Assembly: GCF_016743815.1 (NCBI RefSeq)
Contig: NZ_CP061035.1
Coordinates: forward strand, 374,501-438,500
Length of the DNA stretch: 64,000 nucleotides
Source: Sphingomonas aliaeris
Lineage (GTDB): Bacteria > Pseudomonadota > Alphaproteobacteria > Sphingomonadales > Sphingomonadaceae
Reading direction: 5' to 3'
Part shown: positions 1 to 8,986 of the stretch, one piece after another
How the letters are laid out: each line of letters opens with the position of its first letter
How positions within the stretch are numbered: position 1 is the stretch's first letter
The notes under the pieces: model-generated
Database searches by the model: none
What the model saw: only the letters and a program-made list of their open reading frames with translations
Told to the model about the DNA's origin: nothing
Translations under genes and position numbers: made by a program

Positions 1-1
1 T

Positions 2-52
2 GCCGAGGTCGATGCGCTCGACGCCGCGGGCGAGCCGGCACGCGGCGGGTGA
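2..52 (+). CDS. 3' end of an upstream gene (partial)
   Basis: An open frame runs from the window edge to a TGA at 50-52, ending in Glu-Pro-Ala-Arg-Gly-Gly. Its stop overlaps the GTG/ATG start of the FIST gene, the usual arrangement of translationally coupled operon genes. Only about 16 codons are visible, so the product cannot be named. The overlap suggests that the FIST-kinase pair belongs to a longer operon starting outside the window. Confidence 0.35.
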   Translation, partial: AEVDALDAAGEPARGG

Positions 53-1257
53 TGACGGCGGAGTCGGTGCCGGGGATGACGTACGCCACGCGGCATGACA
101 TCATGCCGGGCATGACCCAGGACGACGAAACGGCGATCCGCACCGCCTCGACCAGCATCGACGATCCGGTGCAGGCGGCGCGCGCGCTGTTCCGCGAACT
201 CGATCCGCCGACGCTCGCCGGCGTGCTGCTGTTCTGCTCCAGCCGCTACCGGCTCGACGCCCTTGCCGCTGCGATCACCGATTGTACCGAGGGGCTGACG
301 GTGATCGGCTGTACCTCGTCGGGCGAGATCACGCCCGAGGGGATCGCCGAGGGCACGATCACCGCAATCGGCTTTCCGGCCAGCCACTTCACGCTGAACG
401 CGATGCGCTTCGAGGATCTCGATCATTTTGACGAGGACGAGGCGCAATGCTCGGTCCGCGCGCTCGTCGCCGCCGCGCGCGAGACCTCGCGCGCGCTTGG
501 CGAACAGCTACACCGCGCGGCGATCTTTCTGGTCGATGGCCTGTCGCACCGCGAGGAGATGCTGACCGTCACGGTGCAGGATGCGCTCGGCGAGATACCG
601 CTGATCGGCGGATCCTCGGGCGACGGGCTCGATTTCAAGGAGACGTTCGTTTTCCATGACGGGGCGTTCCGGCGCGATGCCGCCCTGGTGGCGATCCTCT
701 CCTCGACCCGGCCGATGAAAGTGTTCCGATCGCAGCATTATCAGCCCGGTACGGTCAAGATGGTGATCACCGGGGCCGATCCGGTCGGCCGCGTGGTCAG
801 CGAGATCAACGCCGAGCCCGCTGCGGCGGAATATGCCCGGTTGACCGGGGTGACGGTCGATCAACTGGGTATCGGCGTCTTTTCGTCGCGCCCGCCGATG
901 GTGCGCGCGGGCGGTCAATATTATGTGCGCTCGATCCAGAGCGCCAATGCGGACGGCAGCCTGACCTTTTATTGTGCGATCGACGAGGGCGTCGTGCTGA
1001 CGCTGGGCGAGGGGCGCGATATCGTCGCGGGGTTGGAGACGCTGTTCGCCGATCTCGACGCCCAAGTCGGTGGGATCGACCGCATCATCGGCTTCGATTG
1101 CGTGCTCAACAAGGTCGAGGTCGAGCAGCACCAGCTCACCCGGCGCGTGTCGCAAATGTACGTCGAGCAACGCGTTACAGGGTTCAACACCTATGGCGAG
1201 CAATTCCACGCGCTGCACGTCAACCAGACGTTCAGCGGCCTGGCGATAGGGAAGTGA
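49..1257 (+). CDS. FIST-domain sensory protein
   Basis: A 402-residue protein with FIST N and FIST C architecture. Seen: an N-terminal alpha/beta region with the glycine-rich stretch 'IGCTSSGEI' near residue 87, 'PLIGGSSGDG' near 185, and a C-terminal half ending in 'QVTGFNTYGEQ'-like sequence ('RVTGFNTYGEQ'). FIST domains are thought to bind small ligands and often sit beside signal-transduction genes. The stop TGA overlaps the ATG of the hybrid kinase by one base, so the two are almost certainly co-translated and FIST is probably its input partner. The start is GTG at 49 or ATG at 52; both overlap the preceding stop. No signal peptide or membrane segment is seen, so it should be cytoplasmic. 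The ligand is unknown. Confidence 0.85.
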   Translation: MMTAESVPGMTYATRHDIMPGMTQDDETAIRTASTSIDDPVQAARALFRELDPPTLAGVLLFCSSRYRLDALAAAITDCTEGLTVIGCTSSGEITPEGIAEGTITAIGFPASHFTLNAMRFEDLDHFDEDEAQCSVRALVAAARETSRALGEQLHRAAIFLVDGLSHREEMLTVTVQDALGEIPLIGGSSGDGLDFKETFVFHDGAFRRDAALVAILSSTRPMKVFRSQHYQPGTVKMVITGADPVGRVVSEINAEPAAAEYARLTGVTVDQLGIGVFSSRPPMVRAGGQYYVRSIQSANADGSLTFYCAIDEGVVLTLGEGRDIVAGLETLFADLDAQVGGIDRIIGFDCVLNKVEVEQHQLTRRVSQMYVEQRVTGFNTYGEQFHALHVNQTFSGLAIGK

Positions 1258-3497
1258 TGGCAACGCGCGCCGCCAACGACGACAGCGACCGGATCACCGA
1301 GCTCGAGCGCGAAGTTGCCAAGCTCCGCCGGATCAACACCGCGCTGATGGACCGGGTCGAGCGCTCGACCGACCTCCAGGGGAATGCCTTTTCGCTGTTC
1401 GAGACCGCGATCAGCCTGGAGGGCAAGGTGCGCGAGCGCACCACCGATCTCGAACGTACGCTTGGCGAACTTGCACAAAGCAACGCCGCGCTTGCCGTCG
1501 CCAAGGAGCAGGCGGACGACGCGCAGTTGAGGCTGCGCGACGCGATCGAGAGCATCAACGAAGGCTTCGCGATCTTCGACGCGGACGACCGGCTGGTGCT
1601 GTGCAACCAGACCTATCTCGGTCTGTGGCCGAACATCGCCGCCCGCATCGTGCCGGGGGTGAGTTTCGCCGAGATCGCCGCGATGATCGGCAAGGACGGT
1701 ACGACGCTAGGCGCGATGGTCGCGCCCGATCGCTGGGTGTCGGAGCGGATGGCGCAGCGCATGGTGGCGGGCGGCGGCACCGTCCATGCGCTGGCCGATG
1801 GACGCTGGATCCAGATCAACGAATTGCGGACGAGCGACGGCGGGATCGTCGGCGTCTATACCGACATCACCGAGGTGAAGGCCGAGGATGCCCGGCTGCG
1901 CACGCGCGAGCTGGCCGAGAAGAGCGCGATCCTGCAGGCGACGCTCGACACGATCCCGCAGGGCGTATGCGTGTACGATGCCGAGCGGCGGCTGGTCGCG
2001 TGGAACGATCCGCTGCTCGCGGTGATCGGGCTGCCAGCGGACGGCATCTCCTATATCACGACGCATGACGGGCTGGTGCGTGCCTGCACCGACCTCAACG
2101 GTCCGATGGAGGAGAACCGCCCGCTCGACTGGCTGGGCGAGGACGCGCCGGAAACCGTATCGCGGCGACATCATGCCGGCGGCAAGGTGGTCGAGGTGCG
2201 CCGCGCGCCAATGCCGGGCGGGGGCATGGTGATGAGTTTCGGCGACATCACCGAGAGCATCCGCGCCGCGCGCTCGCTCAAGGAGACCAACGAGACGCTG
2301 GAACGCCGTGTCGAGGAGCGCACCGCGGACATCAACGCGGTCAATCGCGCGCTGAGCCAGGAGAATGCCGAACGCCTGGCGGTGGAGGCGGAACTGCGCG
2401 AGGCCAAGACCGCGGCCGAACAGGCGAACATTTCCAAGACCCGCTTCCTGGCGGCGGCGAGCCACGATCTGTTGCAGCCGTTGAACGCCGCGCGGCTATT
2501 CGTCGCGGCGCTGAGCGATCGCCGACTGGCGCTGCCGACGCGCGCGCTGGTGCGACAAACCGGATCGGCACTCGACTCGGTCGAGGATTTGCTCGAGGCG
2601 CTGCTCGAGATATCGCGGCTCGATGCCGGTGCGATCACGGTCGACCCGATCGACTTCGCGCTGGACGAATTGCTGCGCAGCATGAAGGCGGAATTCTTGC
2701 CGATCGCGCGTGAGCGCGGGCTGGTGCTGAAGATCGAGGAGAGTGGGCAATGGGTCCGCTCCGACCCCCGGCTGTTGCGGCGAATCCTGCAGAACCTCAT
2801 CTCGAACGGGCTGCGCTACACGACGCACGGATCGATTGAGGTGACGGTGACGCTGCATGACGGCGCGCTGGAGATCGCGGTGACCGACACCGGGATGGGC
2901 ATCGCACCGGAACATCATGCCGAAGTGTTCGAGGAATTCCGCCGCATCGGTGATACCGGGCGCGGCATCGGCCTGGGCCTTGCGATCGTGCAGCGTGCGA
3001 CGCGCATGCTGGGTCACGGCATGACACTGGAATCGCGCATCGGGCAGGGCTCGCGGTTTGCGCTGATCGTTCCGCCGGGTCAGCCGCGCACGGTTGCCGA
3101 AGTGGCAATCGCCCCGGTGCGACGCGGGCAACTCGACGGGCAGGCGATCCTGGTGATCGACAACGAAGCCGCGATCCTCGAGGGGATGGCGGTGCTGCTG
3201 CGAGGCTGGGGCTGCAATGTCGCCGGCGCACGCGATGCCACTGCGGCGGTGGCCAAGGCTGCGATCGCACGGCCGACCGTGCTGATCGCAGACTATCATC
3301 TCGACGACGATGCGACCGGCGACGCGGCGATCGATGCGGTACGTGCCAGTTGCAACGCGGATATTCCGGCGATCATGATCACCGCAGATCGCACGCCGGA
3401 ACTGCGCGACCGGCTGAGTGCGCGGGGGCTGCATGTCCTGCAGAAGCCGGTGAAGCCGGCGCAGTTGCGCGCGTTGCTGACGCGGCTGACGCATTGA
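1257..3497 (+). CDS. NahK/ErcS-type hybrid sensor histidine kinase/response regulator
   Basis: 746 residues from ATG 1257, chosen because it overlaps the FIST stop; the longer upstream frame is only a shadow of FIST. Order: coiled coil (about 10-90), two PAS-like domains (about 95-215 and 225-345), second coiled coil, HisKA with 'AAASHDLLQPLNAARLF' (phospho-acceptor His403), HATPase with 'LISNGLRYT', 'DTGMGI' and 'GIGLGLAIV', then a receiver with 'LIADYHL' (phospho-Asp679) and 'QKPV'. There are no membrane segments, so it is a cytoplasmic sensor. This architecture next to FIST is typical of the ErcS kinases that control PQQ ethanol oxidation in pseudomonads. Here it probably feeds the LuxR-type regulator at 3630-4268. 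The signal is not evident. Confidence 0.88.
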   Translation: MATRAANDDSDRITELEREVAKLRRINTALMDRVERSTDLQGNAFSLFETAISLEGKVRERTTDLERTLGELAQSNAALAVAKEQADDAQLRLRDAIESINEGFAIFDADDRLVLCNQTYLGLWPNIAARIVPGVSFAEIAAMIGKDGTTLGAMVAPDRWVSERMAQRMVAGGGTVHALADGRWIQINELRTSDGGIVGVYTDITEVKAEDARLRTRELAEKSAILQATLDTIPQGVCVYDAERRLVAWNDPLLAVIGLPADGISYITTHDGLVRACTDLNGPMEENRPLDWLGEDAPETVSRRHHAGGKVVEVRRAPMPGGGMVMSFGDITESIRAARSLKETNETLERRVEERTADINAVNRALSQENAERLAVEAELREAKTAAEQANISKTRFLAAASHDLLQPLNAARLFVAALSDRRLALPTRALVRQTGSALDSVEDLLEALLEISRLDAGAITVDPIDFALDELLRSMKAEFLPIARERGLVLKIEESGQWVRSDPRLLRRILQNLISNGLRYTTHGSIEVTVTLHDGALEIAVTDTGMGIAPEHHAEVFEEFRRIGDTGRGIGLGLAIVQRATRMLGHGMTLESRIGQGSRFALIVPPGQPRTVAEVAIAPVRRGQLDGQAILVIDNEAAILEGMAVLLRGWGCNVAGARDATAAVAKAAIARPTVLIADYHLDDDATGDAAIDAVRASCNADIPAIMITADRTPELRDRLSARGLHVLQKPVKPAQLRALLTRLTH

Positions 3498-3629
3498 GCT
3501 TGCCGGATCGTCACCTGGTACTTGTTCCGGGGTCTACCGTGCCGCACACTTGTCGTCAGATGCTCTATCGTGGAGCAAGCTGCCTGGTGGACTCCGAAAC
3601 AGTCCCAAGGTGACGGTAACACCGCGAGG

Positions 3630-4268
3630 TTAGGACGCCCCGAAATTCACCTTGTTGACGAGGATCACCGCCTGCGTGCGGCTGAACACCTTGAGCTTCG
3701 ACAGGATCGCGGAGACGTGCGCCTTCACCGTCGTCATCGATACGTCGAGATCGTAGGCGATCTGCTTGTTGAGCTTCCCCGCCACGACCAGGCGCAGCAC
3801 GACTTTCTGCTGCGGCGTCAGCGAGTCGATGCGGCGCAGGATCTCCGTATCCTCGGCATTGGCGGCCAGCTCGCCTTCCTCGATTTCCGGCGCGTAGATG
3901 TTGCCGGCAAGAACCTGCTTCAGCGCGTCGACGATCGCGCTGCGGCGGAGCGATTTGGGGACGAACCCCGCCGCGCCGGCGGCCAGCGCGGCGCGCGCTA
4001 GGCCGCGTTCCTGCGCCGCGGAGACGATCACTACCGGTACCGACGGAAACCGCTCGCGCAGTTCGATCAGCCCGGAAAAGCCGGTAGCGCCAGGCATGTT
4101 GAGATCGAGCAGGACGAGATCAAAATCGCCCTCGCGCTCGATCACCGAAGTCGCTTCCTCGAGCGAGGATGCCTCGAACAATTCGCAGCGGTCGAACGCC
4201 ACCGCGATCACCGTACGCAGCCCGTCGCGCACCATCGGATGATCGTCGGCAATCAGCACCCGTTCCAC
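3630..4268 (-). CDS. NarL/LuxR-family response regulator
   Basis: 212 residues from GTG 4268, preceded by GAGGG about 8 bases upstream. The frame is open further upstream, but those codons lack an RBS and run towards the dehydrogenase gene. Receiver domain: 'VLIADDHPMV' (acidic pair at 8-9), 'LVLLDLNMPG' with Asp55, 'VSAA' and 'VPKS' (Lys). C-terminal helix-turn-helix: 'LTPQQKVVLRLVVAGKLNKQIA' is longer than needed to show here, but its 'SLTPQQ' and 'TTVKAHVSAILSKL' are LuxR/GerE hallmarks. It lies downstream of the dehydrogenase on the same strand and is convergent with the ErcS-like kinase. By analogy with AgmR/ErdR-type regulators of quinoprotein alcohol dehydrogenases, it is the likely activator of this island. 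Confidence 0.88.
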   Translation of the reverse strand: MERVLIADDHPMVRDGLRTVIAVAFDRCELFEASSLEEATSVIEREGDFDLVLLDLNMPGATGFSGLIELRERFPSVPVVIVSAAQERGLARAALAAGAAGFVPKSLRRSAIVDALKQVLAGNIYAPEIEEGELAANAEDTEILRRIDSLTPQQKVVLRLVVAGKLNKQIAYDLDVSMTTVKAHVSAILSKLKVFSRTQAVILVNKVNFGAS

Positions 4269-4393
4269 GTATTCGCGACCCTCTTTGTTGCGCTCGCCCC
4301 CGTTCCGATCGGGCGTGCGTATCCCGATACGCCGCGCATGAACGTCGGGGGCGGCTTGCGCCACCCCCGACTGCTTCGCGACGCCGGCTGCCG

Positions 4394-6199
4394 TCACGAT
4401 TTCGGCAGCTTGAACACCCAGAGAGCGCCGCCCTGGTTGATATGCTGAACCGCCTTGGCGACTTCGCCGCCCCACAGCGGCACCGCGCCGCCCCAGCCCG
4501 ACATCACCGCGACATACTGCTCGCCGTCATCGGTCCAGGTGACGGGCGAGCCCACCACGCCCGATCCGGTATTGAACTTCCACAGTTCCTTGCCGCTCTT
4601 GGCGTCGAACGCCTTGAGATAGCCCTCGGGCGTTCCGGTGAAGACGAGGTTGCCTGCGGTGCTCAGCACGCCGCCCCAGAGCGGTGCCTTGTTCTTGTAT
4701 TCCCAGGCGATCTTGCCCGTCGCCGGATCGATCGCGCGGAGCACGCCGATATGGTCGTCGTACAGCGGCTTGATCGTGAAGCCGGCACCCAGATACGCCG
4801 CGCCCTTCTTGTAGGCGATCGGCTCGTTCCAGATGTCCATGCCCCATTCGTTCGACGGCACGTAGAACATGCCCGTCTGCTGGCTGTAGGACATCGGCAT
4901 CCAGTTCTTCGCGCCAAGGAACGCGGGGGCCGAGAACACGGTCGTGCCCTTCTCCGCGGTCGGTGCGCCCGGACGGTTGGCGTCGACATAGTTCGGCCGG
5001 CCGGTCTTCAGGTTGAAGCCGTTCGCCCAGGTGATCTTGGAAACGAAGGGCGTCGCCTGCTGCAGCTTGCCGTTGGTGCGGTCGATGATGAAGAAATAGC
5101 CGTTGCGATCGGCCTTGGCGCCGAGCTTCATCATCTTCCCGCCACGCATCGCATCGAACGGGATCAGTTCGTTGACGCCGTCAAAGTCCCAGCCGTCGTG
5201 CGGGGTCGTCTGATAGGCCCATTTCACTTGACCCGAGTCGGGATCGATGCCGAGCGTCGAGGCGGTGTAGAGGTTGTCGCCGGGGCGCAGGTGGCTGTTC
5301 CACGGCGCGGGGTTGCCCGTGCCCATGAAGATCAGGTTGGTGTCGGGATCGTATGTACCGCCCAGCCAGGTCGCACCGCCGCCGGTCTTCCACTGGTCGC
5401 CCTGCCAGGTCGCGTTGGTCTTGCCGGTGATGCCGTTGGGCTGGCCGTTCATCATGCCCATATGGCCCTCGATCGTCGGGCGCGACCAGATCAGCTCGCC
5501 GGTGTTGACGTCGCGCGCCTGCACCTCGCCGACCGCGCCGAATTCGCCGCCCGAATTGCCGACGATCACCTTGCCCTTCACGATCATCGGCGCGGCGGTG
5601 AAGCTGTAGCCCGCCTTGTAGTCGGCGATCTGCTTGTTCCAGATCACCTTGCCGGTGTTGCGGTTGAGCGCGACGAGGCGCGCATCGAGCGTGCCGAAGA
5701 TGATCTTGTCGCCGTAGATCGCGGCACCGCGATTGACGACGTCGCAGCACGGCACGATCGCATCGGGCAGACGCGCGTCATACTGCCACTTTTCCTCGCC
5801 GGTCTTCGCGTCGAAGGCGAACAGGCGGCTGTACGAGCCGGTGACGTAGATCGTGCCGTCGTAGACGAGCGGCTGCGATTCCTGGCCGCGCTGCTTCTCG
5901 CCGCCCAAGGATGCGGTGAAGGCGGGGACCATGCGGCCGACGTTCGAGCTGTTGATCTGCGTGATCGTGCTGAAGCGCTGCGCGCGCGGGCCCATGCCGT
6001 ACGTCAGCACGTTCTCGGGCGTCTTCTCGTCGTTCATCAGATCGGCGTCGGTCGGGCCGGCCCCGGCGGCAGCCGCCACGGGGGCAGGGGCGGCGACCGG
6101 CGCGGCGGCGGGTGCCGTCTCGTCGGCGGCTAGCAGCGGCGCGGCGAACATCGCGCTGCCGAGCGCCAGCATCGAGGCATTTCGCAGGAACAGTTTCAT
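4394..6199 (-). CDS. PQQ-dependent (lanthanide-type) methanol/ethanol-family dehydrogenase
   Basis: 601 residues: signal peptide (residues 1-25, ending 'LLAADE'), an Ala/Pro-rich linker, then an eight-bladed quinoprotein propeller. Seen: the vicinal disulfide pair Cys151-Cys152 ('PCCDVV'), 'GGEFGAVG' (metal ligand Glu219), 'GTGNPAPWN' (Asn296) and '[11 protein letters not shown]' with catalytic Asp338 and a second Asp at 340. The Asp at +2 is the known marker of lanthanide-dependent XoxF/PedH/ExaF enzymes; calcium enzymes have Ala, Ser or Thr there. There is no CxxCH, so electrons must leave through a separate cytochrome, probably the PedF-type protein at 7335. It oxidises primary alcohols in the periplasm. 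The substrate (methanol, ethanol or longer) cannot be fixed from sequence. Confidence 0.93.
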   Translation of the reverse strand: MKLFLRNASMLALGSAMFAAPLLAADETAPAAAPVAAPAPVAAAAGAGPTDADLMNDEKTPENVLTYGMGPRAQRFSTITQINSSNVGRMVPAFTASLGGEKQRGQESQPLVYDGTIYVTGSYSRLFAFDAKTGEEKWQYDARLPDAIVPCCDVVNRGAAIYGDKIIFGTLDARLVALNRNTGKVIWNKQIADYKAGYSFTAAPMIVKGKVIVGNSGGEFGAVGEVQARDVNTGELIWSRPTIEGHMGMMNGQPNGITGKTNATWQGDQWKTGGGATWLGGTYDPDTNLIFMGTGNPAPWNSHLRPGDNLYTASTLGIDPDSGQVKWAYQTTPHDGWDFDGVNELIPFDAMRGGKMMKLGAKADRNGYFFIIDRTNGKLQQATPFVSKITWANGFNLKTGRPNYVDANRPGAPTAEKGTTVFSAPAFLGAKNWMPMSYSQQTGMFYVPSNEWGMDIWNEPIAYKKGAAYLGAGFTIKPLYDDHIGVLRAIDPATGKIAWEYKNKAPLWGGVLSTAGNLVFTGTPEGYLKAFDAKSGKELWKFNTGSGVVGSPVTWTDDGEQYVAVMSGWGGAVPLWGGEVAKAVQHINQGGALWVFKLPKS

Positions 6200-6293
6200 C
6201 GTCTTCTCCCCTAGATTTTCACGACCGTTATCGGTGCTTTGCGCGTCCCGTGCGGCGCGCTCGTGTACAAGAGTATCAGGCGGGGCCGGCCCG

Positions 6294-6321
6294 CCAATTG
6301 GACCTTGGGACCATTCTCAGG
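6294..6321 (-). promoter_or_regulatory. Candidate regulator site upstream of the PQQ dehydrogenase
   Basis: About 95-120 bases before the dehydrogenase start. Read on the minus strand it contains CCTGAGAA, TGGTCCCA and GGTCCAA in close succession. Pieces recur before the porin (8884-8920), before the TonB receptor (10521-10527) and in the SoxYZ/rhodanese intergenic region (18561-18590). The shared motif is seen by eye; its use as a response-regulator operator is inference. Confidence 0.35.
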
Positions 6322-6345
6322 ATCGGAATGCATCGACCCGCTGAA

Positions 6346-6481
6346 AACCGTTCGTCCTGAGTAGCGGCTGAGCTTGTCGAAGACGCGTATCGAAGGACCT
6401 CTTAGCGCGCGCCAACGGTGCTTCGATACAGGCCTTCGATACGCCTGCGGCTACTCAGTCCCTGCTCAACACGAACGGGTT
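6346..6481. repeat. REP-like imperfect inverted repeat
   Basis: Two arms, AACCGTTCGT...CTGAGTAGC on the left and GGCTACTCAG...CACGAACGGGTT on the right, enclose copies of TTCGATAC / GTATCGAA. It fills most of the gap between the solute-binding protein and dehydrogenase genes. The arrangement matches the short palindromic extragenic elements common in sphingomonad genomes (recognised by pattern only). It could form a hairpin that dampens read-through from the pedF-like operon into the dehydrogenase gene. Confidence 0.5.
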
Positions 6482-6486
6482 AGTGA

Positions 6487-7338
6487 TCAGGACGCGATCG
6501 GATCGCGCGGCGCGACGCCGTATTTTTTCAGGATCGCCGCGACCGTGCCGTCCTTCTTCAGATCGCCCATCACGCTCTCGAGCGTGTCGCCAAGATCGCG
6601 GCTATTGTCTTTGACCGCCAGCGCGATGTCCCAGCCGGGGCTGGTCAGTGCCGGCAGCGGCCCTTTGCGGGCGCGCATCGCATCGGGATCGACGCCGACC
6701 ATCGCATGTTCGACCTGCGCACGCGTCGCCATCGCGACATCGCTCTTGCCGTCGCGGACCTGACCCAAAGCCGCCATGCCGCTCGGCACATGCTGCACGT
6801 CGCCGCGCAGCACGCCGCCGAACGATCCGCTGAGGTAGAAATCGGGGATTGAATCGAGTTCCGCGACCAGTTTGCGCCCCTTGAATTGCGGCGGCGGTAG
6901 TTCGCAATCGACCTCCTTGCCGCATGCCAGCGCGAAGCCTTCGCGGTAATAAGGCGCGACGATCACGACCTCTTCGTTGCGCAGCGCGAACGCGCGGTCG
7001 TACGGCACGTGCATCATCACGTCGCTAAGTTGCCCGCCGGTAGCCGGCCCCTTCCACACGATGATGCGCATATCTTCGTCCACGTCCTCGCCAGCGAGAT
7101 AGTCGCGGATTTGCGCCTTAACGCCGATTTTCGCGGCCAATGCCTGGCCCAGTTCGACGTCGATCCCGCGCGGCGTGTCGCCGTCCATCCATGCCCAAGG
7201 CTCGAAATCGCGGTACACGCCGACGTGCAGCACGCCCGCCGCCTTTACCTTGTCCAGCGACGCGGCGCGAAGCGGGATGGCGGGCAGGGCGATCGCCGCG
7301 CCGATGCCGGCGAGCACGTTACGACGCGTGAAGCTCAT
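6487..7338 (-). CDS. Periplasmic solute-binding protein associated with quinoprotein dehydrogenase (XoxJ-like)
   Basis: 283 residues, family 3 extracellular solute-binding fold. The N terminus 'SFTRRNVLAGIGAAIALP' has a twin-arginine and a hydrophobic stretch, suggesting Tat or Sec export. The body begins 'AAGVLHVGVYRDFEPWAWMD', the typical SBP start, and contains 'GIDVELGQALAAKIGV'. Its ATG overlaps the cytochrome stop by four bases. XoxJ and related binding proteins are encoded next to PQQ dehydrogenases and are thought to help activate or mature the enzyme rather than feed a transporter; no ABC permease is encoded here, in keeping with that. The exact role is inferred from context. Confidence 0.82.
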   Translation of the reverse strand: MSFTRRNVLAGIGAAIALPAIPLRAASLDKVKAAGVLHVGVYRDFEPWAWMDGDTPRGIDVELGQALAAKIGVKAQIRDYLAGEDVDEDMRIIVWKGPATGGQLSDVMMHVPYDRAFALRNEEVVIVAPYYREGFALACGKEVDCELPPPQFKGRKLVAELDSIPDFYLSGSFGGVLRGDVQHVPSGMAALGQVRDGKSDVAMATRAQVEHAMVGVDPDAMRARKGPLPALTSPGWDIALAVKDNSRDLGDTLESVMGDLKKDGTVAAILKKYGVAPRDPIAS

Positions 7339-7781
7339 TCCTGGTGCTTCGAATCAAGCCAGGAGCGGATCGCCCAGCCGGCCTTCTGCCCCAGAATATC
7401 CCCCATCGGTGGCATGTAGACCTTCCCGTCGCGCGCCGCGCCGTGCTGGAAGCGGTCCATGAACCATTCGTCGCCCGCCTCGCCCGCATCGAGATACCGC
7501 AGGTCGGGCGCGATCCCGCCCGAGATCGCCTCAAGCCCGTGGCAGCGCGCGCAATTCTGGCCATAAGCGCTTTCACCGATCTTCTGCGCGGCGGCATAGA
7601 CCTTGGGATCGGCGCGGAACGGGTTCTTGGTCAACCACGCATCGCCGATCGCCGGCAATGCGGTGGTGTCGACCGGCTGCGGCAGGACGTTGCCGTGCGC
7701 GAGCAGGTTGCCGGTGATCGCGGCGGTGGCGATGCCGCTTGCGACAATCAGCGCAAGGGTCGAGGAACGGGGCTTTTTCAT
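7335..7781 (-). CDS. pedF: Cytochrome c-550, PedF type
   Basis: 148 residues with an N-terminal export signal (residues 1-29) and one haem-binding motif 'CARCH' (Cys77, Cys80, His81), followed by 'GLEAISGGIAPDLR' and 'VYMPPMGD', where Met123 or Met126 would be the distal ligand. This pattern matches the PedF cytochrome that takes electrons from PQQ ethanol dehydrogenases in Pseudomonas. It is the first gene of a minus-strand run: cytochrome, then (four-base overlap) the XoxJ-like protein, then the dehydrogenase. It lies in the periplasm and passes electrons on to a terminal oxidase not encoded in the window. Confidence 0.87.
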   Translation of the reverse strand: MKKPRSSTLALIVASGIATAAITGNLLAHGNVLPQPVDTTALPAIGDAWLTKNPFRADPKVYAAAQKIGESAYGQNCARCHGLEAISGGIAPDLRYLDAGEAGDEWFMDRFQHGAARDGKVYMPPMGDILGQKAGWAIRSWLDSKHQE

Positions 7782-7915
7782 GCGCGACGACTCTCCATGC
7801 CCGCATTCACTAAACTGCGGATTTTTTCGATGCTCTTTCTATGGGGCTGCCCGGTACCACCCTATTGCACTTAGGTATTGCATGCGCGCGGGCAGGTTTC
7901 AGATACGATCAGTCC

Positions 7916-8884
7916 ATGCTTAGAATCCTGCTCCCGCTCGCCCTGTTGATCCCCGCCGCAGCGCAGGCCGAGACGATCTACGTCTCGAACGAGAAGGGCA
8001 ACAGCATCACCGTGATCGACGGCGCGACGCTCGCCGTCACCGCGACCTGGCCGGTCGGGCGGCGTGCACGCGGCATCCAGATATCGAACGACGGGAAGTT
8101 CCTCTATCTCTGCGCGAGCGACGACAATGCCGTGCAGGTGATCGACACCGCGACCGGCAAGGTCGTCGCCGACCTGCCCTCGGGCGAGGACCCTGAGCAG
8201 ATCGGCCTGTCGCCCGACGGCAAGACCCTGTTCGCGACCAACGAGCGCGACAACATCTTGACCGCGATCGACATCGCCACCCGCGCGGTGCTATTCCAAG
8301 TGCCCGTCGGCGAAGAACCGGAAGGCGTTGCGGTCAGTCCCGACGGAAAGACGGCGGTATCGACCTCGGAGACCGACAGCGCGATCGACTGGGTCGATAT
8401 CGCCTCGAAGAAGGTGATCGCCGAAACGCCGGTCGGCGATCGTCCGCGTCACGTCGAGTTCACCCGCGACGGCAGGTTCCTGTGGGCGAGTTCCGAGATC
8501 GGCGGCAACGTCGCGATCATCGACACGGCGACGCACAAGATCGTGAAGACGATCGAGTTCAAGATCGACAACGTGTTCCAGGACAAGGTGCTGCCGGTCG
8601 GCATCCGCTTCACGCCGGACCAGAAGCTCGCAGTGGTCGCGCTCGGCCGCGCGGATCATATCGCGATCGTCGATGTCGCGAGCGCGAAGGTGCTGTCCTA
8701 CGTCCCCGTCGGGCGGCGCGTCTGGCACGTCGGGATCGGAACAGGCGGTAGTGGGGAGGGTACTCGCGTGTTCACGGCCAATGGACTTTCGGACAATGTC
8801 TCGGTGGTCGATATCGCCTCTCCCAAGGTCGTCGCCACCATTCCCGCAGGGCGCGCGCCTTGGGGGGTCGCGATCCGACCCTAG
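7916..8884 (+). CDS. PQQ-associated YVTN-family beta-propeller protein
   Basis: 322 residues from ATG 7916; the frame is open for 25 more codons, but only this start gives a proper signal peptide ('LLPLALLIPAAAQA'). At least seven repeats carry 'YVSNEKGNSITVID', 'SPDGKT', 'GEEPEGVAVSPDGKT' and 'VFTANGLSDNVSVVDI', the YVTN/NHL-type blade. Proteins of this type are recurrent partners of PQQ alcohol dehydrogenases, with no proven function. It is divergent from the pedF-like operon across a 134-base intergenic region that probably holds both promoters. It is exported to the periplasm. Confidence 0.85.
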   Translation: MLRILLPLALLIPAAAQAETIYVSNEKGNSITVIDGATLAVTATWPVGRRARGIQISNDGKFLYLCASDDNAVQVIDTATGKVVADLPSGEDPEQIGLSPDGKTLFATNERDNILTAIDIATRAVLFQVPVGEEPEGVAVSPDGKTAVSTSETDSAIDWVDIASKKVIAETPVGDRPRHVEFTRDGRFLWASSEIGGNVAIIDTATHKIVKTIEFKIDNVFQDKVLPVGIRFTPDQKLAVVALGRADHIAIVDVASAKVLSYVPVGRRVWHVGIGTGGSGEGTRVFTANGLSDNVSVVDIASPKVVATIPAGRAPWGVAIRP

Positions 8885-8964
8885 GTCCAACGCACTTTAG
8901 TCCAATTTCCTGAGAACGCTCCCAGCCCCAGCGTAGCGTGCAGATCGGCACCGCGAGAACGCTC
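8884..8964 (+). promoter_or_regulatory. Porin upstream region with repeated motifs
   Basis: Contains GGTCCAA at 8884-8890, AGTCCAATT at 8899-8907, CCTGAGAA at 8909-8916, and a direct repeat GAGAACGCTC at 8912-8921 and 8955-8964. The repeat copies are 43 bases apart, about four helical turns. GGTCCAA and CCTGAGAA are shared with the dehydrogenase upstream region. A purine-rich GGGAGGGAAG RBS follows before ATG 8987. The regulatory role is inferred. Confidence 0.35.
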
Positions 8965-8986
8965 GCCGACATCAGGGAGGGAAGAC

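Noticed and set aside
972..1256. 95-codon N-terminal extension of the hybrid kinase
   Set aside because: Overlaps FIST coding sequence and is Arg-rich; ATG 1257 overlaps the FIST stop.
508..1263. 251-residue minus-strand frame opposite FIST
   Set aside because: Shadow of the high-GC FIST gene: low complexity, no RBS or domain.
4169..6133. 654-residue plus-strand frame opposite the dehydrogenase
   Set aside because: Antisense of the conserved quinoprotein; composition is that of a codon-position shadow.
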